From positions 868,001 to 932,000 of the forward strand of contig CADCXA010000027.1 of assembly GCA_902806565.1 (NCBI GenBank): a stretch of DNA of 64,000 bases. The letters run 5' to 3'. Positions 10,026-21,359 of this stretch are shown piece by piece. The notes under the pieces are model-generated. The model saw only the letters and a list, made by a program, of their open reading frames with translations, was not told the DNA's origin and did no database searches. A program made the translations under genes and the position numbers. How positions within the stretch are numbered: position 1 is the first letter of the stretch; each line of letters begins with the position of its first letter. Origin of the DNA: Hypoxylon rubiginosum. Taxonomy: Eukaryota; Ascomycota; Sordariomycetes; Xylariales; Hypoxylaceae.

Positions 10026-12717
10026 TTAAAAGAACGTGGGCTTAGTAAGCACACGATACTCAACGTAATCTTCGCCATCGATATTGATGATGGTTCCTTG
10101 GCTAACAAGTCGGTCCTTAAACGGTCCGCTCTGCTTGCGTTCGTATCGGACGCCCATGTGCATCATCACATCCTCGGGGAAGTTGGAGGGGTTACGGCGC
10201 ATGTTTTCCTGAGCCTGCCAGACCTGCTGCATTCGATGCACGTTCTCTTGAAAATCGCGACGGTTGTCATGCACGACCATGGGTGTACCGGGATTCGTGG
10301 CGTTGCGACTAGCTTGATGTCGATCCGTGCGCATCTGGACGGCTTCCATTCTTGCGACTTCGCGGTTGGCGAAGCCCTGGACGCGCTCAAGGGGGTCATT
10401 GCTAGCATGTCGAGTTGCCTGTCGAATTTCAACTTCCGGAAGTGATTTACGAGGCGGCTGAGGGGGTTCGCTTCGAGGCTCACTCAGCGAAGGCGCTTCG
10501 CGACGGGGGTGTCGAGACTCTTGATTCTCATGAATGCTTGGTCCGTGTGCCGAGGACTGGGCAGAAGCTTGCGCACCAGCCTTGTTAGGAGTAGCTGCGG
10601 CAATAGCAGCTGCACGCGTCTGGGCTTCGTAGACTGCTTTGGTCTCGTTCGCAATACGCTGGTCATCACCCATCTCACCAGCATCGATCTGGCTCTGTCG
10701 AATCCGAACGTACTCCTTCACCTCGGGTCTACTGAGGTCCTTAAGGTGGTCTAAGAACATGACTTCATCGTAAGGGATCCATAGAGCACCCGCCCCACTA
10801 GGGAAATTATCATCCACGAACTTGCCCTCGATAGTCTCACGGACTAGCTTGACTCTGAACATATCATTGGCGCCAAGAATGCCATAGACTGCGTGCTTCG
10901 CCTTGATTTCCGGTGCAGTAGACTTGGACCAAACACCGACGAGGATGCGAGTGGGCTTTCGGGGTGGCTGGGGAATCTCCGGCGGTTGGGGAGCGATAGG
11001 GGCGCGTTCCGGGCGCTCAGGACGTTCGACGTAGCCAACCTGTTGATCGTGCTCAGCGCGGTCGGATCTCTCAGTGCGATCAGCAATTGTGCCAACGCCA
11101 CTGCCGTAGCGGCGGCGCTTCACCTCGGGGCGATTGCTTCGTACGTGGTCGGGAATGTCTTTACCCCATGCAATGGCGGGTGGGACGGGCGTCTCCGGGG
11201 GCGGATCAGCCTCGAGGCGGCGTTGTGCCTCACGAATGGCTTCCACGTCAGCCTCTGCTGTGCGATTCTTCAGCGTCTCGCTTCGCACCTTAACATACTC
11301 CTTGATCACATTGTGGTCGTGTCCAACAAGGTGGTCGAGGAAGACGATGCGTTCGAAAGTTACCCAGCTGCCGCCAGGGCCAGGAGGAATGGGAAATAGT
11401 CGTGAATTTACCGGGTCGCCATCGAGATCGACACTCACAACACGAGTTCGTAGACGATCGCGCACGTCAATGAAGCCCACAACCGAATGTCGCTTTTCTT
11501 CGTTGGGAACGGGGGAGTCACGCCAGGAACCCAGGGTGACTTGCTTCTGACTGTCATCAGTCCTCTGTCGGGATCGGCCCTTAAGCGGGCCCGCGTTGGC
11601 GTCGAGTGTATCCTTGACTGAGCTATTGTCCATCTTCTCGTCGTTGAGATCGGCATACTGAGAGACGCGTTTGCGCTTGGGATAATGGTTGACCGGCTCT
11701 TCGTCCTCTTCGACATCGGCCATCTCGACGTCTTCTCGCTCCAAAGCAACTCGACGCGCAGGAGATTTGTCACCATTGGCGCGAGTGCCAACAACAATCT
11801 CGTCACCCAACATGTCCGGGTTTACGCTAGAAACGGAACTGCTGGAGGGCGGTGAGCTCAAGTCCGCATCATTGGCGCCGTCCTCGGTCACATCCTTAGT
11901 CGTAGTATTTCTGTCCGTAAGACTAGACTCCTTTGGTTCTGCGACGGGAGCTCGTCTGCGAGCCATGTTAGCTTGCGTTGATTTCCGGTGTTCTGGTGTG
12001 TTCTAGTAGATGTAGTGGATGAAAATATTTGTAAGAAAATATCAATAATATGTAAAAATGATAACTAGCAATCCCTCGATCAAGTGAGCTTGAGGGTGTT
12101 GCTGTTGGGCAAGGTAAAGTAGGTAATGTGTAGCAGGCAAAAGGGTAGTGTGTTTGGCAAGTTGCAAGTTGCAAGTTGTAATTGAAAAGGTAAAGCTCAA
12201 GCCTAGGTCTTTGAAAGGATTGAAAAGTCACTTGTCAGGTTGCCATAAGGGTAGGGATATTGAGAAGGAAGGCACATGGGCTTAGTAAGGGTATTGATAA
12301 CCATAACAAGGTAAGTAGTAAGTAAAGATAGAGTGCGAGGAATAGGCGTGCTCTTTCCACCAATATAGGTAAACTAGTCGGGTGAGATCGCCTACTTAAG
12401 TGGCTAGAGTGGCTAGGTGAGATAAGGTTGAAGCCGCCTTATACAAGGAAACAGGGGTAGAGGGGAGAGGGGAGAGGGGAGAGCAATTTGCCTGTAAAGA
12501 CCACATCCCCGACCATAGCTTGAGCTTGAGCTTGAACTTCAACTTCAACTTCAACAACAAGACTGAACCCTAAGGTAGAGGCGAGCAGGGATCAAAGTGA
12601 TCGAAAGAGAGTTGGGATAAGGTATGCTTACTTGTCATCAACGGCAAACTCAGCTGTAGTGTTCTCGCCATTACTCAAAGCCGTCGGCTTCGGTTGGTCG
12701 GTGTCCTTAGACTCCAT
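10026..12717 (-). CDS. uncharacterised nuclear-type protein with an internal duplication
   Basis: The main exon is 11955-10026 and a first exon is proposed at 12717-12632, joined across a 676-nt intron (donor GTAAGC, branch CTAAC, acceptor CAG). The product would be about 670 residues, starting MESKDTDQPKPTALSNGE. I do not recognise a named domain. Two copies of a ~105-residue unit are visible. In the numbering of the 646-residue open frame, unit 1 is about residues 142-247 (TLGSWRDS, KRHSVVGFIDVRDRLRTR, FERIVFLDHL, IKEYVKVRSE). Unit 2 is about 339-448 (LVGVWSKS, KAKHAVYGILGANDMFR, YDEVMFLDHL, VKEYVRIRQS). Shared features are xxGxWxxSxxP, KHxVxG, FLDHL and KEYVxxR. The N-terminus is acidic and Ser-rich with a PKRKR nuclear-localisation-like patch; between the units are Pro- and Arg-rich linkers. 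A chromatin or transcription role is conceivable but only inferred. The ATG at 11966 lies between branch site and acceptor of the proposed intron. Confidence 0.65.
12460..12557. repeat. low-complexity tandem repeats within the proposed long intron
   Basis: GGGGAGA is repeated about three times near 12460-12484. AGCTTG followed by AACTTC hexamers run through 12517-12557. Both lie inside the proposed 676-nt intron of the flanking minus-strand gene. Confidence 0.7.
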
Positions 12718-15700
12718 GGCTTACTGATGTTGAAGTGTCAGTACACTGTTGGCGAGTATTGAAGCTAGCGAGTATTGCAGAAGGCGGCGGGTATTGAATA
12801 AGACGGAAAATATCAAAGAAGTCGGCGAGTGTCGAAAATGTATGCAAGTGCTGGAGAAAAAAAAGTCAGCTAACGTTGAAGCGTCAAGATGTTGTGTGCA
12901 AGAATAAGAGTTGGTGGACATTATATGTGGACAAGGTGGACAGAATGCGTAAAACGGCCGTGCGCTAAAGTCTTCGTCGAGGTAACTAAACACCAGCCTT
13001 AGGTAAAAACCTCTCAAGGAGAGAGTGAATATTCAGTGTAAGAGTGGGGCTCAACTATTAACAAACGTATTTGTTGCCGGGAGATCAGGTGAAAAAGGGA
13101 AATCAATAAAAAATAAGAACGGGTATCGACAACAACAGCATTTTCAAGACGCGTCGTGTTAAGCAACCGAGTAACCAAGTCGCGTTCGAGTACCTCAGGT
13201 ACTCTTAAGATACCTAAGGTCATGATCACGAGACAGAAAAGAAATAGAACCTATCGTACTTGATATTCGAGATAGCTAAAACTCGAAAAAAGGGGGGAAT
13301 TGGAGACGGAAGTGTTATATGATTAGAAGAGTACTACGTCCAGCTAAAGCATAGAGTCAGCATAGGATAATCAATTAACTAAAACGGTGAATTCTGGACA
13401 AGGATTATGTGCGACGACGGAGGGAGGTTGGACTGAAGGGAATGATGTCTTCAGACTTGACGAACTGACGAACTCCTTGTTCGGACAGCTATTTGCCCAT
13501 TGATGACACTTGTCGAGTTGCCGAGACCATGAAATTCAATTGGCGCGTGAAAGGTAAGGTACCTACAGGACGGAAAAGGGCATACGCGACAAGGGGTTGA
13601 GGAAAAGAGGACGAGTAGATTTTGCAGGACTTACCGAAAGGAGTGTGAGAAAGCTGGTAACTTGCGGCTTGCGACTTGTGCGATCAGATCGCCTATCGGG
13701 TTCTGAAAGAAGAGGGATTTTTAAAATAAAAAAAATTTGAAGATGGGAAAAGGTTAAAGGTGGGAATGGTATCGCGTGTGAGAGAACTATCCGGCAAAAG
13801 TAAGCGTTGTTAATTAAAGTTGTCTGACCCAAGGGAAACCCGAGCAGGGGCTGAATATTTTGCAATACCAATACAGGCTTCTTAACCTAAGGCCCGACTA
13901 GGGGGTGGGAGATCAAGTTCAGATTTTGATTAAGCTGATTGGACGGCAAAGTACTTATTAGGGTACTTGGGAAAACGAGAGCTCCACCGGAATCAAGATG
14001 CAAGATGGGAGATGGGAGTGGGATCGTTAGCTAATCAGTAACTCTCTAGTGCCGGTGCCACTATCGTTATATGTACTTTAGATACAGGTAAAACCGTAAA
14101 ATCAGGTATTGACCGTACCTATCAGGTAGACAAGTGGACAATTTGCAATTTGAAAGTTAACAGGTTACTTGACTTAGGTATACGTAGGATATGTACCTAA
14201 AGGTAGAGATAGGAACTGATTGGAACGAGGAACTTCAAAGTCCAACGCGAGTCCAATGGAAAATCGCCCTCGTACAGAGCCACACACTTACCAGATGGAG
14301 ATAATCAAGGCAACCCAAGGTACCACGCCGCAAGAAAAAAAAAAGAGGAATATACGAGCTTACCTATTATTATCATTACTGTAATCACTAATTACTCAGG
14401 TTGTAACCTACATACATGTACAATACATACATACATCGTACGTACGCATTTGCTAATTATACATTATACAGCACAGGTGCATCACCTAAGTGTCCAGACT
14501 GTAACCTAGACCTGGCTCTTCCCGCTTTCCTCTCTCTCTCTATTCACAACACTCGCTCTATCGGTTTGCTCTATACTTAGACGCGGTAGGCTGCGTGAGA
14601 CTATATAAAGTGCATGTGGCTAGCTGATCTCGAGTCGCTCCGCATCGTGTGTAACACGCACCCTACGACCAGAATATCATTCCTACCAATCCGTTTTGTA
14701 TCGAGCCCGCAGAAGGAGGGGAAGACAGTATGGCGCATCAATAATTGTCCATCTTAAGTACATGTAGGTATGAGTTATAGTGCGACGGACAGATAACAAG
14801 GATGGGAATCAGGTGAGAGTATCAGATCAGGGGCTATGCGACAAACCAACCATCCAGCCAGCTAGCTCCAGCCAAGTAACTACACCACACATAGGAATCC
14901 TAACCCTTAATAGTTGATGTTTCTCCCCCTTCAGAGCGCAGGTTGGGAAGAGGAAGAGGAAATGACAAGAGACAAGCGAAATTGTTATCTTTCAAAGGTT
15001 ATAATCTTCACAAAGAGGAACTAACTGAATATTTACTACATAAGTATATTATTCCTTTTTGAGGTGTTGGCTTGGTACGTAAGCATGTTGGCCTCTTTTT
15101 TTTCTTCCTTAGTTGAACTGTAACGCGGGGGGTTTTGTATACATGGCAGACGGAACATGGAGATGTTGACGCTTGATCACGGATCACGGATCAGTTAATT
15201 GAACAAGTATATCTTACAAGAAGCTGACTTCGAGTCCCGAAGACTAGGAAGACCACTATGGGTATATATCCAACGTTGTTGCTGTGATGTTCCATTGTAT
15301 ACAAAGTTATTGATGTACATGCATGCACGCAGGTATTGTAATCATACAATAACACCCAAGGATTGCGCCGCTGTGCGATATTGCGCCATTCAGTCCAGGA
15401 CTTCGGACTTCCAAATAATTTAAAACAAGGGTCAGCACCAACTAAACCCCTTATAATTGTAGATGTTTCTAGTAATTATAGCGTTGATGTTCCATTTAGC
15501 CCCAGCCGACACTATTAACATTGGATAATATAATTATAGAGTGGTATGTGGTATGTATGTGGTATGTGGTTATGTGCCGTGCGGTACGTAATCGGCACCG
15601 TGTCATTCGAGGGAACGGGTTAGCAAATAGATATGAGGTAGGTAGGTAGGATAGCAAAATAAGTAGTAGTATCGAATGAGCGTCCACGGAATTTCTATGG

Positions 15701-17968
15701 TTTATTAATCGGGCGTCGACTTGATTGCTTACATGTAGGTATATGTATACCTATACATATACCTACCTCTTGCCCCCCGAAAATGTCAATCAACTCCCCC
15801 CAAGTCCAAGTCTCAAGTTTAGGGTAGTAGTGGGGCTGTCGCAGAAGAGAAAGGTTTTGAGTCGGGAGTCGGCGAATGATACTAGTATTGGGTATTGGGG
15901 CGTGGAGGCCGTCGAAGGATGCAACGTGGACAACAGCTGCATGTCTAAACTACCTCGAATTTTCTCTGCCTCTCTCTCTTTCTCCCTCTCTCTCTCTCTC
16001 TCAGTAATCGTAATCTCCAGTGCCTAATTAGGATATGATGATACACCAATCTTACGCCATCATGCCATCACACAATTCTATGCTAATAAAATCATTACGT
16101 GCTTGTGCGACAAGGACCAGCTGATTTGAGGACTGAGTAAATGATTTAATGGAACGGGGAAAATAATAATAACTGATGCTTGATGGCTAGACTGGTGACT
16201 GGGCGAGTCTAGATAGAACTCTTTGTCACTTTGTCGGGGTGACCGAAGGGGAGACTATGTAGAGATAGAGGGTCAGAGGGTCAGAGGCATAGCACAAGGT
16301 GCCGCCAGACAAATAAAAAAAACTCAATACCCCTCACAAACTGCCTAAAAAGCCATGTAATAAAAGTAACCTCTAGTTTATCATCCTCATAGCATTACGC
16401 ACACATCAAACTCCTCTTGTTTCTCATCAGCAACTCGAGATTAAGGATGACATGATCGAGAACGTAGTTGACTTTCGTAAACTTCGACGGCGATTGCGGT
16501 TGGACCGTAAACGTAAACTCGTCACTTGTCTAGGTATTCCACCTTACACAGGGCGCTGGCGGGCTGATTGGTGATGACTGAGAGATTTGATAGTTGCATG
16601 CCATGCCAAGCCCAGCTTGAGGAAGAAAAAGGGTAAATAATACAAGAGCCAAGACTTTATTTTTTCTTTACGAGCATCCCTGTTCAAGCCCGGTTGAACT
16701 CACCAAAGTCCCGAACTATTTGCTACCAAATCTGAATCATGTGATACGACTATATAATTTTATTAATCTTCTTTTCTTTTTCTTTTTTTTGGTGGCTGGT
16801 CTGACGAGCTATCCAACCTTACCCACCGCGACTATGACGATGACGACAACGACAGAGTGATAACGACAATGACAATTCGCCGGATGGATATACCTACCTA
16901 AGTAGTTGGTCCACCCAAAGAAAAGGAAGGGAATATGAAATATCTCGCCATGATTAGTACCGCGATCCTACAGAAGCCCATCCTATCACAAGGACTTCCA
17001 CGCAACATACTCCTCTTGTACCCCGACACGCGAAACAAGAGACATACCGACACCAACGTATCACGAAATCTTTTTCTTCTTCCAGATAGCTTCGTATTGT
17101 GTGTAGCGTCAGCCGATACATGTTTGTGGTACATTTGTAGTTGTATTACAATGCTGTTCACCAGACCTAATTTTTTTTCTCTTTGGTCCGCTCCACTTCG
17201 TCAACCCCCCACGCTGATGAAAATCGTCCGGAGACTACGGTCACTTACGGTAGGTAGATGCATACGGTCGTTTTTGGTCAGCTTAGCTAGCTAGTATATG
17301 TGGAAATATTATAGGTCACTAGAATGTCAAGATAAATACTCCTATAATTCCAAGCAGTTCAAAAAGGACGAGGTGGGTGACATAAGCCATTGTCAATGCA
17401 GGTAGGGTAAAGCCGCCGAAGAGAATGCTGCAAGAGTATCCTCACAACTTAGACACGCATTAGAATAATATTCTATGATAGGCGTATCGCAAGTCCCAGC
17501 CGAGCTCGACATACCAAAAACATGCGGTGTTAAGCAGATGTAGTACGATGATGTCACGAGTTGACCTTTCGATTCACGCACTCGAAGTAAGGGATAGAAA
17601 TCGGGACTTCGTCCTCTTATTACTCCTCTGGTCGATTAAGCGTAGAAAGGCAGAAAAAAGCAAGTAGCTTACCTCGTACATATTCGATGCGTATCCTATC
17701 TCCTGAATGAACCAGCTACGGCGTTTTAGTCGAGTGCTCTCATCCGATGAGCCACACGTATCAATAGCTAAACGCGCATATCTAGCAAACTGTGATATTC
17801 TATTTATCAAGTGAACAAATTGAGCCTTGGAATGGTCGGGCATTGATAGAAGTTTCATGTTAGAGCAGGATGACTTGAACCTAGCACGTAGCAAGCGGGC
17901 CGGGGCCGGTCCCTAAACCTAAGACAATCCCTTAAGGAGCATATCGCGAGGTTTCTCGGACTCAGCAT
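12718..17968. other. long non-coding stretch
   Basis: 5.2 kb in which I find no supported gene on either strand. It contains microsatellite-like tracts: TACATACA/GTACGTACG at about 14409-14448, GTGGTAT units near 15541-15575, an imperfect palindrome of ATACCTATA type near 15735-15767, and a CT run near 15960-16001. It lies upstream of the minus-strand gene starting near 12717 and downstream of sen54, so it could hold a long promoter, untranslated exons or non-coding transcripts. Confidence 0.5.
15960..16001. repeat. CT-rich microsatellite
   Basis: An interrupted run of TCTC/CTCT dinucleotides with occasional TTT and CCC breaks, within the long non-coding stretch. Confidence 0.8.
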
Positions 17969-19450
17969 TCACCTTCCCCTGCCTCTCCCTCCACGCCCAC
18001 CTCTGCCACCTCTACCACCACCTCTCCCACCCCTCTTCCCCTTGCCACCCCTACCGCCGCCCCCGACCCTCTCGTACAGCCTCTCCTCGCCGAACGCCAT
18101 CTCGCCGAACCGGACGTAGCTGATGAGCCCGCGGTCGACGACGGCCACGACCGCGTTGCGCCACGCGTGCTTGAGGCGGCGGTACATGAGCCCTACACCG
18201 CCGTTCTTATCCCCGGCCGCGGGCGGGGGAGGGTCCCAGGGCGTCCGGCGCTCGAGCAGCGCCGCCAGCTGCTCGAGGGTCGGCACCGACGAGGCGCGCG
18301 CGTCCGCGACCGCGATCCGGAAGTCGGGCGGCGGGGGCCGGGTCTTGGAGAAGGCCGTGCTGCTCCTCCAGACGTGGAAGTGGATTTCGAAGGGTTCTTG
18401 CGGGACGGTGGACACGTCCGGGTTCGGGTTCGGGTTCGGGTTCGGAGAGGGGACGTGGCGCTGGATCAGGGCGAGCTGCGCGAAGATCGGGTTGTAGGAG
18501 CGGTATAGGCCCGGCTTGACGAGGGGGCCGTAGGGAGGAGGGTGGTGGTGGGAGTGCGGGTCCTGCGGCTTGTGCGCGGGCAGCAGGGAGAATAGCCATT
18601 GCAATAGCGACTGCGGCGGCGGCGATGGGCCGGGGTCTGGGGGTAATGGCATTACTGTCGCGCGCATGATCTTGTAGCCTGTTCTCCGGAGGTTCGCGTA
18701 GACTTGGTATTTCTCGAGGCTGACCTTTCCCCTCTCCCCGTCCTGGCCGATGAGGAGCGCGTATGCCGCCTGGAAGCTCATTGGAACGCCGAGTTCGTAG
18801 TCTTCGAATACTTTCTGGGTCGCATTGCTAGCTGCGTCTTCCTTGCCGTCCTTCTTCACTGGAAAGATGTCTTCAATGCCTCGTGCCGGCCACCAGAGAT
18901 CCAGAGATCCTCGCTCTAGCAGGTACAAAGCCTCCTCTGGCAGTAACCACGTATTCAGCCATCCGGGTGTTTGCTTGTACCCCTCGATTCCCGTGACGAC
19001 TCGCCCCGTATTTTGGCCCAATGGCCCTCTGATCTCGTCCTCGACACCCACGACGCGCTCCCTAGCGAATAGTCCCGCGCCCTTCTCGCCCTCCCTCTCT
19101 TCCGCGGCCGGCGCACCAACCCACTTGTCCGGGAAGTACCAGGCGCGGGTGTAGTCCTTGGGCTTGTGGGAGCGGGTATAGCTCAGCACCTCGTGCATGG
19201 CGCCGCGGCTGGCCTCCAGGGCGCCCTCCTGCGCGCGCGTGCCGTGGGACTCGAAGTCCTTCTCGCCGCGCCGCAGCGTCCTGCCCGATGCCTGGCTCTT
19301 GGTGAAGAGCGACGCGAACAGCCGGAAGTCCTGCGTCTCGTCCCCGAGCGCGTCCTCGAACGACGGCGCGTCGTCGGCTCCGCCTTGCGCTGCTGCTGCC
19401 GCGGGCGCTAAGGCCGACGCGGGCATAGGATCTTCGTCGTCGAAAGGCAT
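17969..19450 (-). CDS. sen54: tRNA-splicing endonuclease subunit Sen54
   Basis: Single exon, 493 residues. Recognised by the Sen54 N-terminal region: AWYFPDKW at about residue 103, then NTGRVVTGIEGYKQTPGWL, and LLPEEALYLLERGSLDLWW near residue 170. The C-terminal part LKHAWRNAVVAVVDRGLISY...FGEMAFGEE is also typical. Sen54 is a structural subunit of the heterotetrameric Sen2-Sen34-Sen15-Sen54 endonuclease that excises pre-tRNA introns. An NPNPNPNPNP run (about residues 337-346, from a GGGTTC-type hexamer repeat) sits in a Pro-rich linker. The last ~32 residues are a GGRGG/RGG tail, suggestive of RNA binding or Arg methylation. An intron-containing tRNA-Leu gene lies 453 bp upstream, on the opposite strand. 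High GC (>65%) sets this gene apart from its flanks. The start MPFDDEDPMP is the first ATG of the frame. Confidence 0.92.
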   Translation of the reverse strand: MPFDDEDPMPASALAPAAAAAQGGADDAPSFEDALGDETQDFRLFASLFTKSQASGRTLRRGEKDFESHGTRAQEGALEASRGAMHEVLSYTRSHKPKDYTRAWYFPDKWVGAPAAEEREGEKGAGLFARERVVGVEDEIRGPLGQNTGRVVTGIEGYKQTPGWLNTWLLPEEALYLLERGSLDLWWPARGIEDIFPVKKDGKEDAASNATQKVFEDYELGVPMSFQAAYALLIGQDGERGKVSLEKYQVYANLRRTGYKIMRATVMPLPPDPGPSPPPQSLLQWLFSLLPAHKPQDPHSHHHPPPYGPLVKPGLYRSYNPIFAQLALIQRHVPSPNPNPNPNPDVSTVPQEPFEIHFHVWRSSTAFSKTRPPPPDFRIAVADARASSVPTLEQLAALLERRTPWDPPPPAAGDKNGGVGLMYRRLKHAWRNAVVAVVDRGLISYVRFGEMAFGEERLYERVGGGGRGGKGKRGGRGGGRGGRGGRGGRGRGR

Positions 19451-19903
19451 TATTACTTATTTAGGTAGATACCTAAGGATTTGGTGATTGGAAACCTAGG
19501 CACCTATGTACGTAGGCAATGAGAGCCTCAATGTTGTGTGATGAGTACCTAGGTAGTGAAGATATTATCACATGGTTGAGCCTAAAATATTTTTGACTAG
19601 GCTTTGCATTAGCTGCACGACGTACGTAGCTGAAGTAGTAGTTTGGGTCGATAAAAATATCGATTTCACTAAGCTGAGTAGTATTAATATCTTGGTATCC
19701 GTTATGCTCTCGGTCTTAAGGTAGGCGTGGCAAGTAGAAGGCATGAGATTTCATCTAATATCGTTATACGTATTTTGTAGGGCTAACCATTTTCTAAAAA
19801 GGATCTAGCCCCACTTTCCTCCACCGCGATGACAATCTTGATATAGCCTAGTAGCAGGCAATCTAGCAATTAGCAGTGTTATATTCCAACAATGTGTTCC
19901 AAT

Positions 19904-20007
19904 GGGAGTTTGGCCGAGTGGTTAAGGCGTCGTGTTTAGGTCTTTCCAATGGAAAACCATATAACCCGCGATGGGAAACCGCGCAGGTTCGAATCCTGCA
20001 GCTCTCA
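19904..20007 (+). tRNA. tRNA-Leu (anticodon TAG), with intron
   Basis: Cloverleaf found by eye. The acceptor stem GGGAGTT (19904-19910) pairs with AGCTCTC (20000-20006) with two wobbles, followed by discriminator A. The D arm is GCC...GGC. Anticodon stem TCGTG/CGCGA encloses loop TTTAGG+C, giving anticodon TAG. A 25-nt intron lies at 19941-19965, directly after position 37 as usual. A long variable arm (19972-19982) fits a class II tRNA. The T arm is GCAGG-TTCGAAT-CCTGC. The intron would need the Sen54-containing endonuclease encoded next door. Confidence 0.93.
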
Positions 20008-20010
20008 ATC

Positions 20011-20018
20011 TTTTTTTT
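20011..20018 (+). terminator. RNA polymerase III terminator of tRNA-Leu
   Basis: A run of eight T residues begins four bases after the discriminator base of the tRNA, the usual Pol III stop signal. Confidence 0.85.
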
Positions 20019-21359
20019 CTTTTTCTTTTTCCTTTCCAGTCGTCATCCATTTCGTACCCCATATTCCATTCTAATCTGTCTATCCGAGGGAATTATTAAA
20101 GACGGGGAAAGAGCCTCGCCAAGTAGAGGTCATTCACTGCCGGTTGATTATCATGACTTTTGATCGTGAGTCGGGTCTACGTATTTTCCAACACGAATTT
20201 ATATGAACAATGCTGTCAATTAATTTTAGATTTAATCTATCACGCATCGGTAGAGATACTTGAGCAACCTCAATGAATTTTGAATTGCCTAGGTATGCAG
20301 TATAGAGCAATAATAACGTGCATCCGTAGTTCAAGTACTTGTGGTATTGGATATGCCCTCCGTCTCTTCTTCCAGTCATGTCAGCGTGCCTGCCAAGAGC
20401 GGGAAATCATAAAAGGCGCGACGTATGTATACATATATGCGATTCCAACAGTTCCAGGCCCTGCCCTACCAGTTGTCTCAACTTCTCAGGCTGGGAACCT
20501 CAAGTGCATTGAGTAGTGTGCTTCTCCATCGCGGAGCCAGGCGTCGTGGTGATGTTAAGTATTCGTTAGTTAGATAGATACGCATGACCGCGCTTCGATG
20601 CTGATGGTCAGAGTTGGGAAGAGAAGAAAAAAACCAATCCGAGGCCGTCTATACAGCCATATTCCCCTGGAACGCCCGGGATCCGATGCGCTGGTATCCT
20701 GCCGCCCTTGGGAAACCTCCCATAACCGTAACGCCGCAAGTTCGTCATGACGGCCGCAATGTCCGTCAGACACAAAAGCAATTCCACCGAGCCACGAATT
20801 CATGAAATCCGATTCGTGCATCCCGTCCTAGGCATCCCCTATTGACTGTACTGGTCATTATTGAACTATCCCATCTATCCACCATCTAACTATCCATCGA
20901 ATCCGCCGAGAGGATCGAGGATCGAGTATTGAGAACATATCTCATATCGCAACACCGGCTAGAGCTTCATAATAGACCGGGATAAAGTCTAACAAAATCC
21001 GGTCCTCTCTAGGCAAGTAGCGTCGTGCAATTAATATGAGCAGCCACGTGCACTGCATTTTCGCCAATCCGGAATGTTTGCTCCCCTTGTAAGAGAAGTA
21101 TTGCTTCGGACTTCGTTCTTACTGGGTTGGCACCGGACTGACAAAGCTTTCGTATCGTTCGAATATACGGAGGTCTGGAGGCGAGACGAATCCTTTCAAC
21201 CGCCAAAGCTAGTTGATATAGCTGAACAAGCAAAGGTTCGCAGGAGCACGGTGGCGTAAGTTCGCTGCGAGCGGCCAAAATGCCTCGCATACGACAGTAG
21301 GCGAAGAAAAAAAGATGAGGATGGACATCCTGTCCCCGTCGGTTCGACAGGAGATGCTC
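20019..21359. other. intergenic region
   Basis: About 1.3 kb without a supported gene, between the tRNA-Leu and the 3' end of the arrestin-like gene. GAGGATC is repeated twice near 20912-20925. Confidence 0.5.

Noticed and set aside
16935..17294. Frame starting MKYLAMISTAILQ, resembling a signal peptide
   Set aside because: The remainder has no coding bias, and the region contains several frames of similar length on both strands.
17690..17760. tRNA-like sequence on the minus strand (GGCTCATCGG...GAGAGC D arm, GGTTCATTC)
   Set aside because: The anticodon stem and T stem do not pair and no acceptor stem closes; at best a decayed tRNA-derived sequence.
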